Of a DNA stretch of 64,000 bases, positions 63,237-64,000 are shown piece by piece. The DNA comes from Syntrophaceae bacterium UBA6109 (lineage in GTDB: Bacteria; Desulfobacterota; Syntrophia; Syntrophales; UBA6109), in NCBI GenBank assembly GCA_002428445.1, contig DIWJ01000058.1, positions 21,094-85,093 on the forward strand, written 5' to 3'. Under the pieces are notes generated by a model. That model saw only the letters and a program-made list of their open reading frames with translations. It searched no databases and was not told where the DNA came from. Position 1 is the stretch's first letter, and every line of letters starts with the position of its first letter. Both the position numbers and the translations under genes were made by a program.

Positions 63237-63809
63237 ATGGACCCGAAGAGGACGAGACTTGCGGAAATCATTCTGGAGAAATCCTTTCAATATCGGGAGG
63301 ACCCTCCGTTCAAGCTGGTTTCCGGCAAGACCAGCTTCTACTATTTCAATTGCAAGCCCACGACGCTCAATCCCGAAGGGATGAATCTGATCGGCGAAAT
63401 TCTCTTCGAGATGCTTGGGCAGAGCGAGGCCGCGGCGGCGGGGGGACTGACGCTGGGCGCGGACCCGATGGCCAACGCCCTGTCGGTGATTTCCTTCCAG
63501 AAGGGAAGACCGATCCGGAGTTTCATCGTCCGGAAGGATGTGAAAGATCACGGAACGAAAGGCGTCATCGAAGGGGACGTCAAGGCCGGCGAGAAGGTGG
63601 TGATCCTCGACGATGTGATCACCACCGGCGGTTCGACACTGACGGCGATCGAGCGGGCAAGGGCGGCTGGTCTCGTCGTCGAGAGGGTCGTCGCGCTCAT
63701 CGACCGCGAGGAGGGCGGACGGGAGAACATCCTGAAGCAGGTCAACCGCGTTGATGCCGTCCTGACGAGGACGGAGATCATGGCCCTGTACCGCCGCAAG
63801 GACGGATAG
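63237..63809 (+). CDS. pyrE: Orotate phosphoribosyltransferase
   Basis: 190 residues from ATG 63237 (AAAGGAG nine bases upstream). It joins orotate and PRPP to give OMP in pyrimidine synthesis. The type I PRTase PRPP loop VVILDDVITTGGSTLTAIERA (residues about 120-140) is exact; the N-terminal KLVSGKTSFYYFNCKPTTL and FIVRKDVKDHGTKGVIEG are typical of PyrE. It is the last gene of the plus-strand run; its promoter is not obvious and may be shared with tonB. Confidence 0.93.
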   Translation: MDPKRTRLAEIILEKSFQYREDPPFKLVSGKTSFYYFNCKPTTLNPEGMNLIGEILFEMLGQSEAAAAGGLTLGADPMANALSVISFQKGRPIRSFIVRKDVKDHGTKGVIEGDVKAGEKVVILDDVITTGGSTLTAIERARAAGLVVERVVALIDREEGGRENILKQVNRVDAVLTRTEIMALYRRKDG

Positions 63810-63912
63810 CTCTCCGAGAGCGCGGCGCGGCCTCTTCCATGGGTTCCGGCGTGACGCCTGAATCCTGATATCAGGAAACCGGGCCGGTTTTCGGGTGGCG
63901 GGCCGCTGCCAA

Positions 63913-64000
63913 TCAGGGCAATTTGTCAAGGAAGGACTTCTTCACGACGGCGAGCTTTACAAATTCGGACATCAACAGATTCTCCCGCTCTTCCCGGCTC
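63913..64000 (-). CDS. C-terminal end of an unidentified gene continuing off the right edge
   Basis: On the minus strand an open frame enters at 64000 and ends at TGA 63915-63913, giving about 28 residues: SREERENLLMSEFVKLAVVK then KSFLDKLP. The amphipathic, charged composition looks coding. There is too little to name a family. It is convergent with pyrE, with a GC-rich gap of about 100 bases. Confidence 0.45.
   Translation of the reverse strand, partial: SREERENLLMSEFVKLAVVKKSFLDKLP

Overview
The window is dense, GC-rich bacterial chromosome, about 57 protein genes with short gaps. It most resembles an anaerobic or syntrophic deltaproteobacterium (Desulfobacterota). The reasons are an EtfBA pair, a ZraSR/ZraP system with a sigma-54 promoter, a LeuA-C-D operon behind an attenuator, many carboxylate transporters (one complete TTT system, one complete TRAP system), LarA-type racemases, a split MetH, and a dispersed palindromic repeat of a type I remember from that group. 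This taxonomic call is inference: there is no rRNA or other marker here.

Layout. 1-4.7 kb: end of a saccharopine dehydrogenase-like gene, a CoA-acylating aldehyde dehydrogenase, a PfkB kinase, a YhbY RNA-binding protein, an ABM monooxygenase-fold protein and a methyltransferase. 4.7-7.4 kb: an NCS2 permease and a two-domain flavodoxin-fold protein. 7.4-16.1 kb, minus strand: a redox block (thioredoxin-NHL protein, PH-domain protein, TlpA, CcdA), then a signalling block (STAS antagonist, Cache-HAMP-SpoIIE phosphatase, an NCS2 permease fused to an RsbW-like domain) and an AEC transporter. 16.3-21.4 kb: ilvD, then etfA/etfB, a PNPOx-like protein and an amidinotransferase. 21.5-26.9 kb: a ZraR/ZraS-type two-component system divergent from a ZraP-like protein, then nhaA. 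27.2-29.1 kb: a visibly AT-richer insert with an AAA ATPase and a TOPRIM-like partner, probably a defence pair. 29.4-44.6 kb, all minus strand: a large catabolic cluster (TctCBA, RpiR regulator, fumarase/ASL-type lyase, MmgE/PrpD protein, split UxaA dehydratase, two LarA-type enzymes, aconitase, a second LeuCD pair). 44.6-48.6 kb: leucine operon with promoter, leader peptide and attenuator. 48.6-51.5 kb: TRAP transporter. 51.8-58.5 kb: GntR regulator, FAD reductase, PrpF-type isomerase and two MFS carriers. 58.7-62.2 kb: receiver protein, MetH reactivation domain and MetH, translationally coupled. 62.3-64 kb: TonB, pyrE and the end of an unknown gene.

How the parts work together. The 29-45 kb cluster reads as import, stereo-inversion, dehydration/rehydration and cleavage of an unknown hydroxy-polycarboxylate. 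It has its own LeuCD-like dehydratase, distinct from the attenuator-controlled leucine LeuCD next door. The 51.8-57.2 kb cluster looks like a second unsaturated di/tricarboxylate pathway. The 10.8-15.2 kb block contains every class of part needed for a partner-switching relay, with the switch domain joined to a nucleobase permease; I regard this and the catabolic cluster as the most novel content. All functions are inferred from reading the sequence; no database search was possible.
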